This document shows, one piece after another, positions 43,236 through 52,588 of a stretch of 64,000 bases of DNA. This DNA is from JANLYC01 sp963750495. Lineage in GTDB: Bacteria > Actinomycetota > Actinomycetes > Propionibacteriales > Nocardioidaceae. Position numbers and translations under genes: made by a program. The notes under the pieces were generated by a model. The model saw nothing but the letters and a program-made list of their open reading frames with translations, ran no database searches and was not told where the DNA came from. Every line of letters begins with the position of its first letter. Position 1 is the first letter of the stretch. The stretch lies in assembly GCA_963750495.1 (NCBI GenBank), contig CAVVQV010000002.1, positions 1-64,000 on the forward strand, read 5' to 3'.

Positions 43236-44033
43236 ATGCAGTGCTTCCGTAGCACGATGACAGCCGTCACCGTCGTCACCCTCGCGGCTGCCGGAGTGGC
43301 CTCGATCGCGCCGGCCGATGCGGCCACAGGGCGCGCCGCTGCGTTACGGGCGACGGCCACGCAGCACGTCGCACCGTCGGCCGGGCGCGCGCCCCCGCAC
43401 CACCCGCCGGCCTCACACTTCACCCACGGTCGCGTTGACAACGAGTGGTTCCCGCTGCGTCCGGGAACTCGGCTCGTCTATCGCGGCAACGACGAGGGTG
43501 TCCCGGCGACCGACATCTTCATCGTCACCTACAAGACCAAGGTCGTCGACGGCGTGGTCTGCCGGCAGGTCTTCGATCGCGTGGTCAAGCACGGCAAGGT
43601 CCGCGAGCGGACCATGGACTGGTACGCCCAGACCAAGCACGGCACCGTCTGGTACTTCGGCGAGCGCACGGCGACCCTGGACCGCAACGGGCACGTGACG
43701 AGCCGGGAGGGCTCGTTCCAGTCCGGGCGCAACGGAGCCGAGGCGGGCATCTTCATGCCGGCACACGTCAGGGTCGGCTATGCCGCCACCCAGGAGTTCT
43801 ACCCCGGCCACGCGCAGGACCACTTCCGCATCCTGTCCCTGCAGGCACCCGCGGTCTCGCCGGCCGTCACCACCCACCACGCCCTGCTGAGCAAGGAGCA
43901 GACCCCGCTCGAGCCAGGTGTCGTCGATCACAAGAAGTACGTTCGCGACATCGGCACGGTCAGCGAGAACACGGTCCGAGGCGGGCATGAAACCTACCGG
44001 TTGGTGGCGATCCGTCACATCGCGAGGCACTGA
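43236..44033 (+). CDS. Secreted conserved hypothetical protein
   Basis: 265 residues, signal peptide about 1-30, then a His/Pro-rich spacer and a domain starting VDNEWFPLRPGTRLVYRG. The repeated W-Y-A-Q, G-T-V-W-Y-F-G-E and SREGSFQSG segments recur in an exported family that I know only as uncharacterised. A very good ribosome site (AAGGAGGAG) precedes the ATG. No cofactor motif visible. Confidence 0.78.
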   Translation: MQCFRSTMTAVTVVTLAAAGVASIAPADAATGRAAALRATATQHVAPSAGRAPPHHPPASHFTHGRVDNEWFPLRPGTRLVYRGNDEGVPATDIFIVTYKTKVVDGVVCRQVFDRVVKHGKVRERTMDWYAQTKHGTVWYFGERTATLDRNGHVTSREGSFQSGRNGAEAGIFMPAHVRVGYAATQEFYPGHAQDHFRILSLQAPAVSPAVTTHHALLSKEQTPLEPGVVDHKKYVRDIGTVSENTVRGGHETYRLVAIRHIARH

Positions 44034-44120
44034 GGAATCACCGCACGACCGGGCCTTGCTGCACCCGCTGAGGTTTGAAGGATGACCACCAGGGGAACTG
44101 CATGCCGTGAAGGAGGCATC

Positions 44121-44273
44121 GTGGACTTTCTACTGTGGATCATTGCCGTCATCCTCGTGATCTGGGGCATCGTGACCCTGATCAACGGCGGCATCCTGCT
44201 TGGGCTCGTGCTCATCGTCGTCGGGCTGCTGATCGGCCCGGGAGGGGTGAGCTTGGTCAGTCGACGCCGCTGA
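44121..44273 (+). CDS. 50-residue membrane miniprotein
   Basis: GTG start with AGGAGG at 44111-44116. Almost the entire protein is hydrophobic (two short helices about 4-18 and 22-38) with a GPGG turn and a basic tail SRRR. Probably inner-membrane; function unknown. The terminator at 44296 follows. Confidence 0.7.
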   Translation: MDFLLWIIAVILVIWGIVTLINGGILLGLVLIVVGLLIGPGGVSLVSRRR

Positions 44274-44295
44274 CCGAACGGTCTCGGACGTTACC

Positions 44296-44330
44296 GGAAG
44301 CGCTGGCTCGTCATTCGAGCCAGCGCTTCC
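44296..44330. terminator. Bidirectional terminator, perfect 15-bp stem
   Basis: GGAAGCGCTGGCTCG (44296-44310), loop TCATT, then its exact complement (44316-44330). It separates the miniprotein gene from the convergent glycine-betaine-type binding protein, and its right arm encodes the last residues of that protein (KRWLE). Confidence 0.85.
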
Positions 44331-45345
44331 ACACGTTCGCATGGGTGTTGATCCACGACGCGACGTCGGCGCTCGTCACCCGGTAGCCACTGAGCTGCAC
44401 GATCTCCAACAGGTTGTCGATCTCACCGCGATCGACCTCGTAGCGGTAGACGAGGTTGTACGCCGGGCTGCCCGACTCGGCGAAGTCACTGTTGACGATC
44501 TTCTGATAGCGGAAGTTCTCCAACGAGCACAGCGTGGCCAAGCGGTTCGGCACACAGCTGTCCGCGGCCGACCCCGGGATCTCGACCGAGATACGTCCCG
44601 GTCCGTCACCGATCAGCTCACGCGGTCCCTCGACCAGGTACAGGTTCGGCCGGGAGTCCTCGTTGTCGAGCCTGGCCTGCTGCAGTAGGTCGCGCACCCC
44701 GACTCCGACCCCGACCTGGCTGTAGTCGCGCACGGTGTAGTCGAGTCGCCTCCCCTCGACGAACGACCGGGCCAGCGGGAGCAGCGCGGGCACGGTCGTG
44801 ATGGCCGGGGTGACCTGCCCCCAGCCGATGCCCGCCGTGTCCGAGAGGTCTCGGTAGGTCTTGAGCCCGAGGTCACCCATGAAGGCCGGAGCCAACAGGT
44901 CGACTCCCCCCTTGAACCCCGTCGGTCCGAGGCGGACGACAGGGCCGCCGGGTTGGGTCAGCTTCGCCTCGAGGGACGGGCGCCCGTACGCGTCGAGGTA
45001 GACATCGGCCTGTCCGCTCGCCACGACCTGCCAGGCCTTGCGCGACGTCGTCTTGACGTAGGTGACATCGCACCCGAGCTCGTCCTCGGCCAGCGACCCC
45101 ACCACGAACGCACTCGCCTCGTAGCCGTTGGTCGGGTCGTACGCGATCGAGAACGACCCACACGGTCCACCGCCACTCGGTGACGGCGCGGTCTGCCGCG
45201 GCCCGGTCGGCTTCGCGCCGTCGGAGCTGCTCCCGGTGCAGCCCGCCAGCAGGGTGGCCACGATCATTAGCAGGACCGCTCCATGACGCAGGCGCACCTG
45301 GCGCGAGAGCACCGCCCTGCTGGGCCGGCGCCTGCCTCCACTCAT
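44311..45345 (-). CDS. Glycine betaine/proline-type ABC binding lipoprotein (OpuAC-like)
   Basis: 344 residues with a lipobox (LLAGC) after a basic N-terminus when read from the ATG at 45345; a longer frame from 45402 adds nothing signal-like. The domain resembles OpuAC/choline-glycine-betaine binding proteins (AYDPTNGYEASAFVVGSLAEDELGCDVTY start, trailing VKRWLE). No permease or ATPase follows, so either partners are elsewhere or this is a solo sensor-like protein. It is the last gene of the minus-strand run that starts with the IdeR-like gene. Confidence 0.82.
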   Translation of the reverse strand: MSGGRRRPSRAVLSRQVRLRHGAVLLMIVATLLAGCTGSSSDGAKPTGPRQTAPSPSGGGPCGSFSIAYDPTNGYEASAFVVGSLAEDELGCDVTYVKTTSRKAWQVVASGQADVYLDAYGRPSLEAKLTQPGGPVVRLGPTGFKGGVDLLAPAFMGDLGLKTYRDLSDTAGIGWGQVTPAITTVPALLPLARSFVEGRRLDYTVRDYSQVGVGVGVRDLLQQARLDNEDSRPNLYLVEGPRELIGDGPGRISVEIPGSAADSCVPNRLATLCSLENFRYQKIVNSDFAESGSPAYNLVYRYEVDRGEIDNLLEIVQLSGYRVTSADVASWINTHANVWKRWLE

Positions 45346-45398
45346 CTCCCGCCTCTCTGACACCTGAGCCGCCAAGACTAGTCGCGAGCCGATCGACG

Positions 45399-46784
45399 TC
45401 ATCGCGCTCGGTGCGCTTCAGCCAGTGTCTCGGGCATCCGGATGGACGCCAACGTCGCCATCGCCAGAACGACCGCCGCGACCACGAAGGCCGCTCGGAA
45501 CGAGACCTGGTCGGCCAACCAGCCGGCCGCAAGGGGGCCCATGATCGCGCCGGCATCGGAAGCCATCTGGAACACCGCGACCACGCGGCCCCCGCGACCA
45601 TGCATGATGTCGCCCACCACAGCACCAGGCGCCGTACCGACGAAGGCCGCGCCGACCCCGGTCGCCGCCATCGCCAGCAGGAACACCGGCCGCGACTCGT
45701 TGACCGCCAGGGCGAGAAACGCCGCCGCCGCGATCGCTGATCCGGAGATCATCGCGGGCCGGCGGCCCTGACGGTCCACGAAACGGCCGGCCGAGAGCAG
45801 GAAACCGGTCTGCGCCACCGAGGCGGCCAGGAAACCGAACCCGATCCAGATCGCCCGCTCCCCCATCTCCTCGGTCACGAACAGCGGAATCATGCTGACC
45901 CGAACCCCGAAGAAGGCCCACCCGTTGGCGAAGTTCACGACAATGGCGGAACGGTACGCCGGATGAGCCCACGCCTCCCCCAGCGAGGTCGAGACCGCCG
46001 CCGGCGACGACCCAGCCTCGGTCGCAGGACCGTCGGCAGAACCGTCGGCAGGACCGTCGGCAGAACTGTCGGCAGGACCGTCGCCAGCCACGACACCCGG
46101 GTCGACCGCCGCATCGGCGTGCAGCGTGTCCTCATGCAACCCCTGCGCGTGCAGCCCGTCCTCGTGCAGGGCGATCGTCTCCCGCGACTCGTCGACTGCC
46201 GCCGAGGAGACCTGTCGGGGCCCGGCACTCTGCAGGAAGATGAAGCCGATCCCTCCGGCGGCGATCAGCGACACGGCGTACACGTAGAACGGCAGCCGCA
46301 AGGAGTAGTCGGTCAGGAAGCCGCCAGCCAACGGCCCGAGCAGCCCGCCGAGCAGAAATCCGGCCTGGAACAGCCCGTTCGCCCGGCCGCGGTTGGCGCT
46401 GTCGACCAGGCGGAACAGCAGAGCGATCGCCGACACCGTGAACATGGCCGACCCGACGCCGCCGAGCCCGCGCAGGATGAGCAGCTGTGGGTAGCTCTGC
46501 GCGAGCCCCGCGAGGCCTGTCGAGACCGCCACGATGCCGATGCCGGTGGCCAGGATGATCCGCTCGCCGAACGTGTCGACCAGCCGTCCACCGCCGAGCG
46601 CCGACACGAAGCGCATCAGCGCGAACGCAGAGATCACAGCACCGGCCCAGAACTTGCCGACCCCGAACGACCGCGCGAACTCAGGGATGGCGGGTGCGAC
46701 GACGCCGAAGCCGACGGCGACTGCCACCGCCACGGCTGCCAGCACCGCGACCTCGCGCGGCAGGCCTTCGAAGAATCGCTTCAC
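45399..46784 (-). CDS. MFS transporter with acidic repeat loop
   Basis: 461-residue major facilitator with 12 predicted helices. The motif GGRLVDTFGERI after helix 2 and RFVDRQGRRP in the second half match the MFS signature. The central cytoplasmic loop (about residues 195-270) is long and includes short repeats of the form D-G-P-A-D-G-S-A. The ATG overlaps the methyltransferase stop (ATGA). Drug or metabolite efflux is likely; substrate unknown. Confidence 0.88.
   Translation of the reverse strand: MKRFFEGLPREVAVLAAVAVAVAVGFGVVAPAIPEFARSFGVGKFWAGAVISAFALMRFVSALGGGRLVDTFGERIILATGIGIVAVSTGLAGLAQSYPQLLILRGLGGVGSAMFTVSAIALLFRLVDSANRGRANGLFQAGFLLGGLLGPLAGGFLTDYSLRLPFYVYAVSLIAAGGIGFIFLQSAGPRQVSSAAVDESRETIALHEDGLHAQGLHEDTLHADAAVDPGVVAGDGPADSSADGPADGSADGPATEAGSSPAAVSTSLGEAWAHPAYRSAIVVNFANGWAFFGVRVSMIPLFVTEEMGERAIWIGFGFLAASVAQTGFLLSAGRFVDRQGRRPAMISGSAIAAAAFLALAVNESRPVFLLAMAATGVGAAFVGTAPGAVVGDIMHGRGGRVVAVFQMASDAGAIMGPLAAGWLADQVSFRAAFVVAAVVLAMATLASIRMPETLAEAHRAR
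46021..46083. repeat. 12-bp tandem repeat inside MFS gene
   Basis: A 12-base unit based on GGACCGTCGGCA occurs about five times in the loop-encoding part of the MFS gene and produces the D/G/P/A repeat in the protein. It keeps the frame, so length variants would be tolerated. Confidence 0.7.
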
Positions 46785-47584
46785 CGCGCACGCACCTGGG
46801 CGGCAACGACGCGGCGGATCGGCACCGCGACCTCGACCCCGTCCGTGGTCCCCTTGGCACGGTCCGCCAGCCAGGACGCGGCCGAGCGGCGGCGTCGGTC
46901 GGACGTGGAGGGCAGGTACAGAGAGCTGGCCAGCAGGTCTGCATCGGCGGCGGCGTGCTCATCGGCTCGCACGGTGAAGGCGAACCGCTCGCGGGCGTCC
47001 TCCAACACCCGGAAACCCGCGTCGTCGAGTGCTGCCAGCAGGCCGGTCATCTCGCTGCCTGCGGGGAACCGCGGCACGGCCCGGAACCGAGCAGCGAGCC
47101 TGGTGTACAGCCAGACGTCACCGGCTCGCAGCGGCACGGCGGTGGGGACGGTCAACGCGAGCATCCCGCCCGGACGCAGGACGCGGACGCACTCACCGAG
47201 CACCGTCTCGTAGCGCTCGAAGACCATCAGGGCCATCGAGCAGACAACGGCGTCGACACAGTCGTCAGCGAACGGCAGCCGCTCCGCACGTCCTCTCACG
47301 AGCAGGCCCGCAGGGCTGTCGCAACGGGCCCGTCGCAGCTCCGCATCGGACAGGTCGATGCCGATCACCTCGCCGGCCCGGTCGGATTCGTCAGCCTCCA
47401 GCACCCTGGTCATCGCGGCGTTCCCGCACGCCAGGTCGAGCACCCTCCCACCGTCGACGGCCAACGCCCGGGCGAGCCACTCGTAGGGCGTCAGCCCGTC
47501 CGCGGTCGAGCGGGCCAACACATCCTCGGTGATGCCCGGGGACCGGGCATGAAAGGCCGCGAGGTAGCGGCGCCAGTCGGTCAT
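46781..47584 (-). CDS. Class I SAM-dependent methyltransferase
   Basis: 267 residues with motif I VLDLACGNAAMT and a following GIDLSDAELRRA. Typical for small-molecule methyltransferases, for example of quinones or natural products. The ATG at 47584 is 14 bases after the IdeR-like gene; longer frames would overlap it. Substrate unknown. Confidence 0.83.
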   Translation of the reverse strand: MTDWRRYLAAFHARSPGITEDVLARSTADGLTPYEWLARALAVDGGRVLDLACGNAAMTRVLEADESDRAGEVIGIDLSDAELRRARCDSPAGLLVRGRAERLPFADDCVDAVVCSMALMVFERYETVLGECVRVLRPGGMLALTVPTAVPLRAGDVWLYTRLAARFRAVPRFPAGSEMTGLLAALDDAGFRVLEDARERFAFTVRADEHAAADADLLASSLYLPSTSDRRRRSAASWLADRAKGTTDGVEVAVPIRRVVAAQVRAR

Positions 47585-47597
47585 CGAGCAGGCGTGA

Positions 47598-48356
47598 TCA
47601 GAGCCGTCGTACGAACAGGTGGCTGGCGGCATCGGCGTCGATCTCGGCCGACTCGCCGCCGCTGGCGATCAGTACTCCCTCGACCGCGCGCGCCACCGTG
47701 ACGACCTGGCCCGGTCGGGCGCCGACGCGACGGAGGACGGCCATCAGCTGCTCGTCTGTCTGGACGGGTTCGGCGATGCGACCGATGATGACGCTGACCT
47801 CCTCACCGTCGCCGACGACCGAGTCGAGCGACTCGACACCGGACAGGAACGCTTCTTCGACCCGGTCCTCGTCGTCACCGAGCTCGGCCAGGCCCGGGAT
47901 CGGGTTGCCGTACGGCGACACGGTGGGATGGTCGAGGATCTCGAGCAGGCGGCGCTCCACGGTCTCGGACATCACGTGCTCCCAGCGACAGGCCTCGGTG
48001 TGGACGTCTTCCCACTCGAGTCCGATCACGTCGATGAGCAGCCGCTCCGCGAGCCGGTGCTTGCGCATCACCCGGATCGCCAGGGTCCGTCCCTCGTCCG
48101 ACAGCTCGAGGTGGCGATCACCCTCGACGCTGACGAGCCCGTCCCGTTCCATCCGGGCGACCGTCTGGCTCACAGTGGGCCCCGACTGGTGCAGCCGCTC
48201 CGCGATCCGGGCGCGCAGCGGGACGATGCCCTCCTCCTCGAGCTCGTAGATCGTGCGGAGGTACATCTCCGTGGTGTCGATCAGATCGGTCACGTGTGGG
48301 TGGTCCACCTTGTCGTCGCTGCGGACTGTCGGCGCTGCCTCGTCATTGTGGCTCAT
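47598..48356 (-). CDS. DtxR/IdeR-type iron-dependent repressor
   Basis: 252 residues: winged helix at the N-terminus (LIDTTEMYLRTIYELEEEG, then ERLHQSGPTVSQTV), the dimerisation/metal domain with EACRWEHVM at 121-129 and a C-terminal SH3-like domain. Met31, Cys123, Glu126 and His127 line up with DtxR Met10, Cys102, Glu105, His106, so an iron-type metal site is expected rather than MntR type. The ATG at 48356 is used; about 42 more residues upstream are open but untypical. As the first gene of a minus-strand run with a methyltransferase and an exporter, it could regulate these genes. Confidence 0.9.
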   Translation of the reverse strand: MSHNDEAAPTVRSDDKVDHPHVTDLIDTTEMYLRTIYELEEEGIVPLRARIAERLHQSGPTVSQTVARMERDGLVSVEGDRHLELSDEGRTLAIRVMRKHRLAERLLIDVIGLEWEDVHTEACRWEHVMSETVERRLLEILDHPTVSPYGNPIPGLAELGDDEDRVEEAFLSGVESLDSVVGDGEEVSVIIGRIAEPVQTDEQLMAVLRRVGARPGQVVTVARAVEGVLIASGGESAEIDADAASHLFVRRL

Positions 48357-48472
48357 TGCGACCCAGCGGCCAACCGATGCCCATCCCGCGGCCGACCTGC
48401 CCGGCGACGCACCCATGCCTGTGCAGAAGTTCCCGCAGGGCATCCGGCTCGACGAGCCGTCAGGATGGGGGT

Positions 48473-49843
48473 ATGGCTCCATCCACCGACGCCTCGGCCG
48501 GCACGACCGTCATGTGGTTCCGACGCGACCTGCGGCTGGCGGACAACCCGGCGCTGCTCGAGGCCATCGCCCACGCCGGCGAGGCCGGTTCGGTCGTGCC
48601 GCTGTTCGTCTTCGACCCGCGGCTGTGGGAACCGGCGGGACCGTCGCGCCGGGCGTACCTGGTCGCCAGCCTCTCCGCCCTCGCTGAGTCGACCGGCGGC
48701 CTCGTCGTCCGCCGGGGGGACCCGGTCTCGGCCCTGCCGGCCGTCGTCCGTGAGGCCGGCGCGAGCAGCGTCCACATCGCGGAGGACTTCGGACCGTACG
48801 GTCGGGCGCGGGATGAGACGGTCGAACAGGCCTTGGAGGGTGTCCCCCTCGTGCGCACCGGTTCGCCGTACGCCGTCGCACCGGGCCGGGTCCGGACCAA
48901 GGGCGACCAGGGCTACCAGGTGTTCACGCCCTACTCGCGCGCCTGGCTCGACCACGGTTGGCGTGAACCGCCACCGGCTCCCCAGAGCGTTCGCTGGGAG
49001 CACGGGCTGCGCAGCGACGCGATGATGGGCACCCAGGTGCCCAGAGGTCTCGAGCTGCCCAGCGCCGGAGAACTGGTCGCGCGGCGACGGTGGGCGGCGT
49101 ACGTCGATGAGCGACTGAGCTCGTATGCCGCCGACCGGAACCGCCCGGACCTCGACGCGACGTCGCACATGTCGGTGCACCTGAAGTGGGGTGAGATCCA
49201 CCCGCGGACGATGCTCGCCGACCTGCGCGCAGCCCGCGACGCAGCCAGCCACGACGCAGCCGGCCAGGAGGCGGTTACGACGTACCGGACCGAGCTCGCG
49301 TGGCGGGAGTTCTACGCCGACGTGCTCGCTCGACGGCCCGAGACGGCGCGCGAGTACTACCGCCCGGAGTTCGCCCGTCTCGTTCATGACGAGCCGGACG
49401 AGGCGTTCGAGGCCTGGAAGGACGGCAGGACGGGCTACCCGATCGTCGATGCCGGGATGCGTCAGCTGAAGGCCGAGGGCTGGATGCACAACCGCGTGCG
49501 CATGATCGTCGCCAGCTTCCTTGTCAAGGACCTGCACATCGAGTGGCAGCACGGTGCCCGGCACTTCATGCACTGGCTCGTCGACGGCGACCTGGCGTCA
49601 AACAGTCACGGCTGGCAGTGGACGGCCGGCTGCGGAACGGACGCGGCACCGTACTTCCGGGTGTTCAACCCGGTGCTTCAGGGCAAGAAGTTCGACCCGC
49701 AGGGCGACTACATCCGGCGGTATGTTCCCGAGCTCGCAGAGGTGCCCGCCGCGGAGATCCACGAGCCCCGGGACCCGATCGTCGACCACGGTGCGGAACG
49801 CGAGGAGGCGTTGGCCCGCTACGAGCGGCTACGCAACGGCTGA
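48473..49843 (+). CDS. phr: Deoxyribodipyrimidine photolyase (cryptochrome/photolyase family)
   Basis: 456-residue flavoprotein that repairs UV-induced pyrimidine dimers with light. The N-terminal alpha/beta antenna domain starts VMWFRRDLRLADNPAL; the FAD-binding helical domain contains GYPIVDAGMRQLKAEGWMHNRVRM and DGDLASNSHGWQWTAGCGTDAAPYFRVFNP. These are diagnostic of class I photolyases. The ATG at 48473 begins the conserved fold. It ends 25 bases inside the convergent EamA gene. Confidence 0.95.
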   Translation: MAPSTDASAGTTVMWFRRDLRLADNPALLEAIAHAGEAGSVVPLFVFDPRLWEPAGPSRRAYLVASLSALAESTGGLVVRRGDPVSALPAVVREAGASSVHIAEDFGPYGRARDETVEQALEGVPLVRTGSPYAVAPGRVRTKGDQGYQVFTPYSRAWLDHGWREPPPAPQSVRWEHGLRSDAMMGTQVPRGLELPSAGELVARRRWAAYVDERLSSYAADRNRPDLDATSHMSVHLKWGEIHPRTMLADLRAARDAASHDAAGQEAVTTYRTELAWREFYADVLARRPETAREYYRPEFARLVHDEPDEAFEAWKDGRTGYPIVDAGMRQLKAEGWMHNRVRMIVASFLVKDLHIEWQHGARHFMHWLVDGDLASNSHGWQWTAGCGTDAAPYFRVFNPVLQGKKFDPQGDYIRRYVPELAEVPAAEIHEPRDPIVDHGAEREEALARYERLRNG

Positions 49844-50814
49844 CCGGCGACGGCCACCTGCCGGCCCTCGACCTCGACCACCTCAGCACTCGCCTCGGGA
49901 AGCGTGTGCTCGGTGACCCCGACCTGCTGGCCCGGGTCAGGGCGGGGGCCGCCGCGCGACGGTCGGCGGTTGACCACGTAGGACCCCGACACCACGAGGG
50001 CGAAGCCCAGGACAGTCCACACCGTGACCGGCTCGCTGAGGATCAGTGCGCCCGCGACGACCGCTACTGCGGGGTTGAGGTAGGTGATCGTGGTGGCCCG
50101 GACGGGACCGACCTCACCGACCAGGGCGAACAGCAGCATGAACGCGGCGGCCGTGCAGACCGAGGCCAGCAGCACCACCGACCAGGCCACGTCGGCGGAC
50201 GGCAGTCCGGTCGGCACGCCGTCAGAGACCAGGACGACGGGGACGTAGGCAACGGCAGTCAGCGTCAGCGCGGAAGCCATCACGCCGATGCCGGGCAGGC
50301 CTCGCAAGGGCCGGGCCAGGATCGCCGGGCCCATGGCGTAGCCCACGACCACGACCGCGAGCTCGGCGACGGCACCGAGGTTCGAACCGCTCACGTCGAG
50401 GCCCACCAACGCGGCGACTCCGACGATTCCCATGGCCAGGCCCAGCCAGGAGGTGGCCGACATCGGCTCGGCCACACCGGTGACGAAGGCGAGGGCAAGC
50501 CCGACCAGCGGCACGGCGGCGATCAGCAACCCGGTGGTCGAGCTCGGCAGGCGTGTCTCGGCACTGCCGAGAAAAACCCAGGGCACTGCGATCTCGACGA
50601 CGGCGAAGACGACCAGCCAGCGCCAGCGGGCCAGCACCGGTCGGATGGCTCCCTTGGCCAGCGCGATGGGCAGCAAAATCAGCGCGGCGAGGACGGTGCG
50701 GGACAGCACCAGCTCAGCGGGCGACAGCTCGTCTACGGCCACCTTGATGAGCAGGTACGGGATGCCCCAGGCCACCCCGAGGGCAACGAAGAGGACAGTG
50801 GCGCGGCGGTTCAT
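49819..50814 (-). CDS. EamA-family transporter (DMT superfamily)
   Basis: 331 residues with ten predicted helices in two EamA repeats; the second repeat begins near GAVAELAVVVVGYAMGP. These proteins export metabolites such as amino acids or purines. The C-terminus has a hydrophilic tail of about 40 residues beyond the last helix. It starts at 50814 and is divergent from the LysR gene, so that regulator probably controls it. Confidence 0.88.
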   Translation of the reverse strand: MNRRATVLFVALGVAWGIPYLLIKVAVDELSPAELVLSRTVLAALILLPIALAKGAIRPVLARWRWLVVFAVVEIAVPWVFLGSAETRLPSSTTGLLIAAVPLVGLALAFVTGVAEPMSATSWLGLAMGIVGVAALVGLDVSGSNLGAVAELAVVVVGYAMGPAILARPLRGLPGIGVMASALTLTAVAYVPVVLVSDGVPTGLPSADVAWSVVLLASVCTAAAFMLLFALVGEVGPVRATTITYLNPAVAVVAGALILSEPVTVWTVLGFALVVSGSYVVNRRPSRGGPRPDPGQQVGVTEHTLPEASAEVVEVEGRQVAVAGQPLRSRS

Positions 50815-50864
50815 GGGTCGATTCTCCCTCGCCAAAGATCAGTTAGTCCATCTATTATTTGTGC

Positions 50865-51818
50865 ATGGTTTCCGTTAGTAAAGACTTCACGATTGATCTT
50901 CGTCGTCTGCGCGTCCTGCGCGAGCTCGAGCAGCGTGGCACGGTGTCCGCGACGGCGGCGGCCCTGCACCTGACGCCGTCCGCGGTCTCGCAGCAGCTCG
51001 CCGGGCTGTCCCGGGATGTCGGGGCTCCCCTGCTCGAGAAGCACGGCCGCGGCGTGCGCCTCACCGGCCAGGCCCGCGTGCTGCTCTCGCACGCCGTCGT
51101 CGTGCACGAGCAGCTCGAGCGGGCGCGAGCCGACCTGGCCGCGTGGGAAGAAGGCACGATCGGGGAGGTCCGGGTCGGGGGGCTCTCCACCGGGGTCACC
51201 TCGCTGATCGCCCCGTCGTTCGCCCGGTTGGCGATCGAGCGCCCGGGCATCACCCTGCGCATCCTCGAGGCCGAACCGCCCGAGGTCTTCACCGCTCTCG
51301 ACTCCGGCGACCTCGACGTCGTGGTGTCGTCGGACTACGCTGACGGCCCGCCGCGCCACGATCCGCGCTACCACCGCGTCGACCTGCTGTCTGACCCCCT
51401 CGACGCCGTCCTTCCTGCCGACCACCCGCTCGTACGCCGGCAGGGCCTCCGGCTCGAGACGCTGGCGGCCGAACCCTGGGTCGGCTCCGCGCCGCAGGAC
51501 CCGTGCTCGCAGATCCTGCGAGCGGTCTGCGCGGCGGCCGGTTTCAGCCCCGACGTCGCGCACTGGAGCACCGAATGGGGGGCTGTCGCCTCTCTGGTCT
51601 CCGCCGGGTGCGGGGTTGCCCTGATCCCCCGGCTGGCGCAGCCGCTGCGCGTCGAGGGGCTCGCGATCTGTCCGGTCGTGGCCACCCCGGCGGCCCGGCG
51701 TATCTTCGCCGCAGTACGGGCCGGCGCGCAGACCGATCCGGTGATCGCCGCGACCCTCGACATGCTGGTGACCGTTGCCGGCGAACGCTCCGACGTCACC
51801 GTCCGATCGACCGGATAG
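50865..51818 (+). CDS. LysR-type transcriptional regulator
   Basis: 317 residues: a winged-helix N-terminus (RLRVLRELEQRGTVSATAAALHLTPSAVSQQLAGLSRDVG, residues about 14-52) and a periplasmic-binding-like effector domain. The ATG at 50865 is preceded by an A/T-rich spacer of 50 bases shared with the divergent EamA gene. Regulation of that exporter is inferred from this standard layout; the effector is unknown. Confidence 0.9.
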   Translation: MVSVSKDFTIDLRRLRVLRELEQRGTVSATAAALHLTPSAVSQQLAGLSRDVGAPLLEKHGRGVRLTGQARVLLSHAVVVHEQLERARADLAAWEEGTIGEVRVGGLSTGVTSLIAPSFARLAIERPGITLRILEAEPPEVFTALDSGDLDVVVSSDYADGPPRHDPRYHRVDLLSDPLDAVLPADHPLVRRQGLRLETLAAEPWVGSAPQDPCSQILRAVCAAAGFSPDVAHWSTEWGAVASLVSAGCGVALIPRLAQPLRVEGLAICPVVATPAARRIFAAVRAGAQTDPVIAATLDMLVTVAGERSDVTVRSTG

Positions 51819-51829
51819 CCTCAGTTCCC

Positions 51830-52576
51830 GTGGTCACCCCTTCCGCGGTCGTCACGATCGCGCGGCGGTTCGTCGGACCGCCTTCGAGCGGAAACGGCGG
51901 GTACACCGCCGGCCTGCTCGCCGAGCACGTGCAGCACAGCCCCGACCAACCGGTGACGGTCACCCTGCGTCGGCCACCACCTCTGGAAACGCCGCTGCGG
52001 GTCGTGCCGCCAGCCGGCTCCGACCCTCTCGAGACTCCGACCCTCCTCCTGGACGGCGACGTGGTGGTCGCCGAGGCCTTGCCGGGCGAGTTCGCCGCCG
52101 CCGCCGTGGAACCGGTGCCGCCGCCGGCAGCGCATGCCGCCGAGCCGGCGTACGCGGGGTTGCACAACCATCCGTTCCCCACCTGCTTCGTGTGCGGCAC
52201 CGACCGGACTGAGGGAGACGGGCTACGGCTCGCGCCCGGCCCGCTCGCCACCGGCCTGACCGCGTGTGTCTGGACACCCGATGCCAGCCTGGTCGACGGC
52301 TCCGGTCGCGTCCCGGACCACTTCGTGTGGGCGGCTCTCGACTGCCCCAGTGCCTGGACCTCCGACCTCGAGGTTCGTCCCGTGGTGCTGGGCCGGTTGA
52401 CAGCCCGTTGCGACTCGGCGGTGGCCGTGGGCACGCCGTACGTCGTCGTGGCACGACTGCTGTCGGAGCAGGGCCGCAAGACGTTCACCGCGAGCGCCGT
52501 CTATGCCGCCGACGGCACCCTGGTCGCCCGGGCCGAACAGGTCTGGATCGCCATCGACCCCGCCGACTTCGCCTGA
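51830..52576 (+). CDS. Hotdog-fold/thioesterase-like hypothetical protein
   Basis: 248 residues from a GTG 12 bases after the LysR stop. The protein has two halves of roughly 110 residues each, consistent with two hotdog domains: an N-terminal GYTAGLLAEH helix and a central HPFPTCFVCGTDR, then DHFVWAALDCPSAW. The cysteine pair CFVC is unusual for thioesterases. The fold call is from motif resemblance only; acyl-CoA chemistry is likely but not proven. Confidence 0.6.
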   Translation: MVTPSAVVTIARRFVGPPSSGNGGYTAGLLAEHVQHSPDQPVTVTLRRPPPLETPLRVVPPAGSDPLETPTLLLDGDVVVAEALPGEFAAAAVEPVPPPAAHAAEPAYAGLHNHPFPTCFVCGTDRTEGDGLRLAPGPLATGLTACVWTPDASLVDGSGRVPDHFVWAALDCPSAWTSDLEVRPVVLGRLTARCDSAVAVGTPYVVVARLLSEQGRKTFTASAVYAADGTLVARAEQVWIAIDPADFA

Positions 52577-52588
52577 CCCCGCTCGTCG

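Noticed and set aside
46781..48356. Siderophore biosynthesis cluster around the IdeR-like gene
   Set aside because: No NRPS, IucA/IucC or other siderophore synthesis gene is present in the window.
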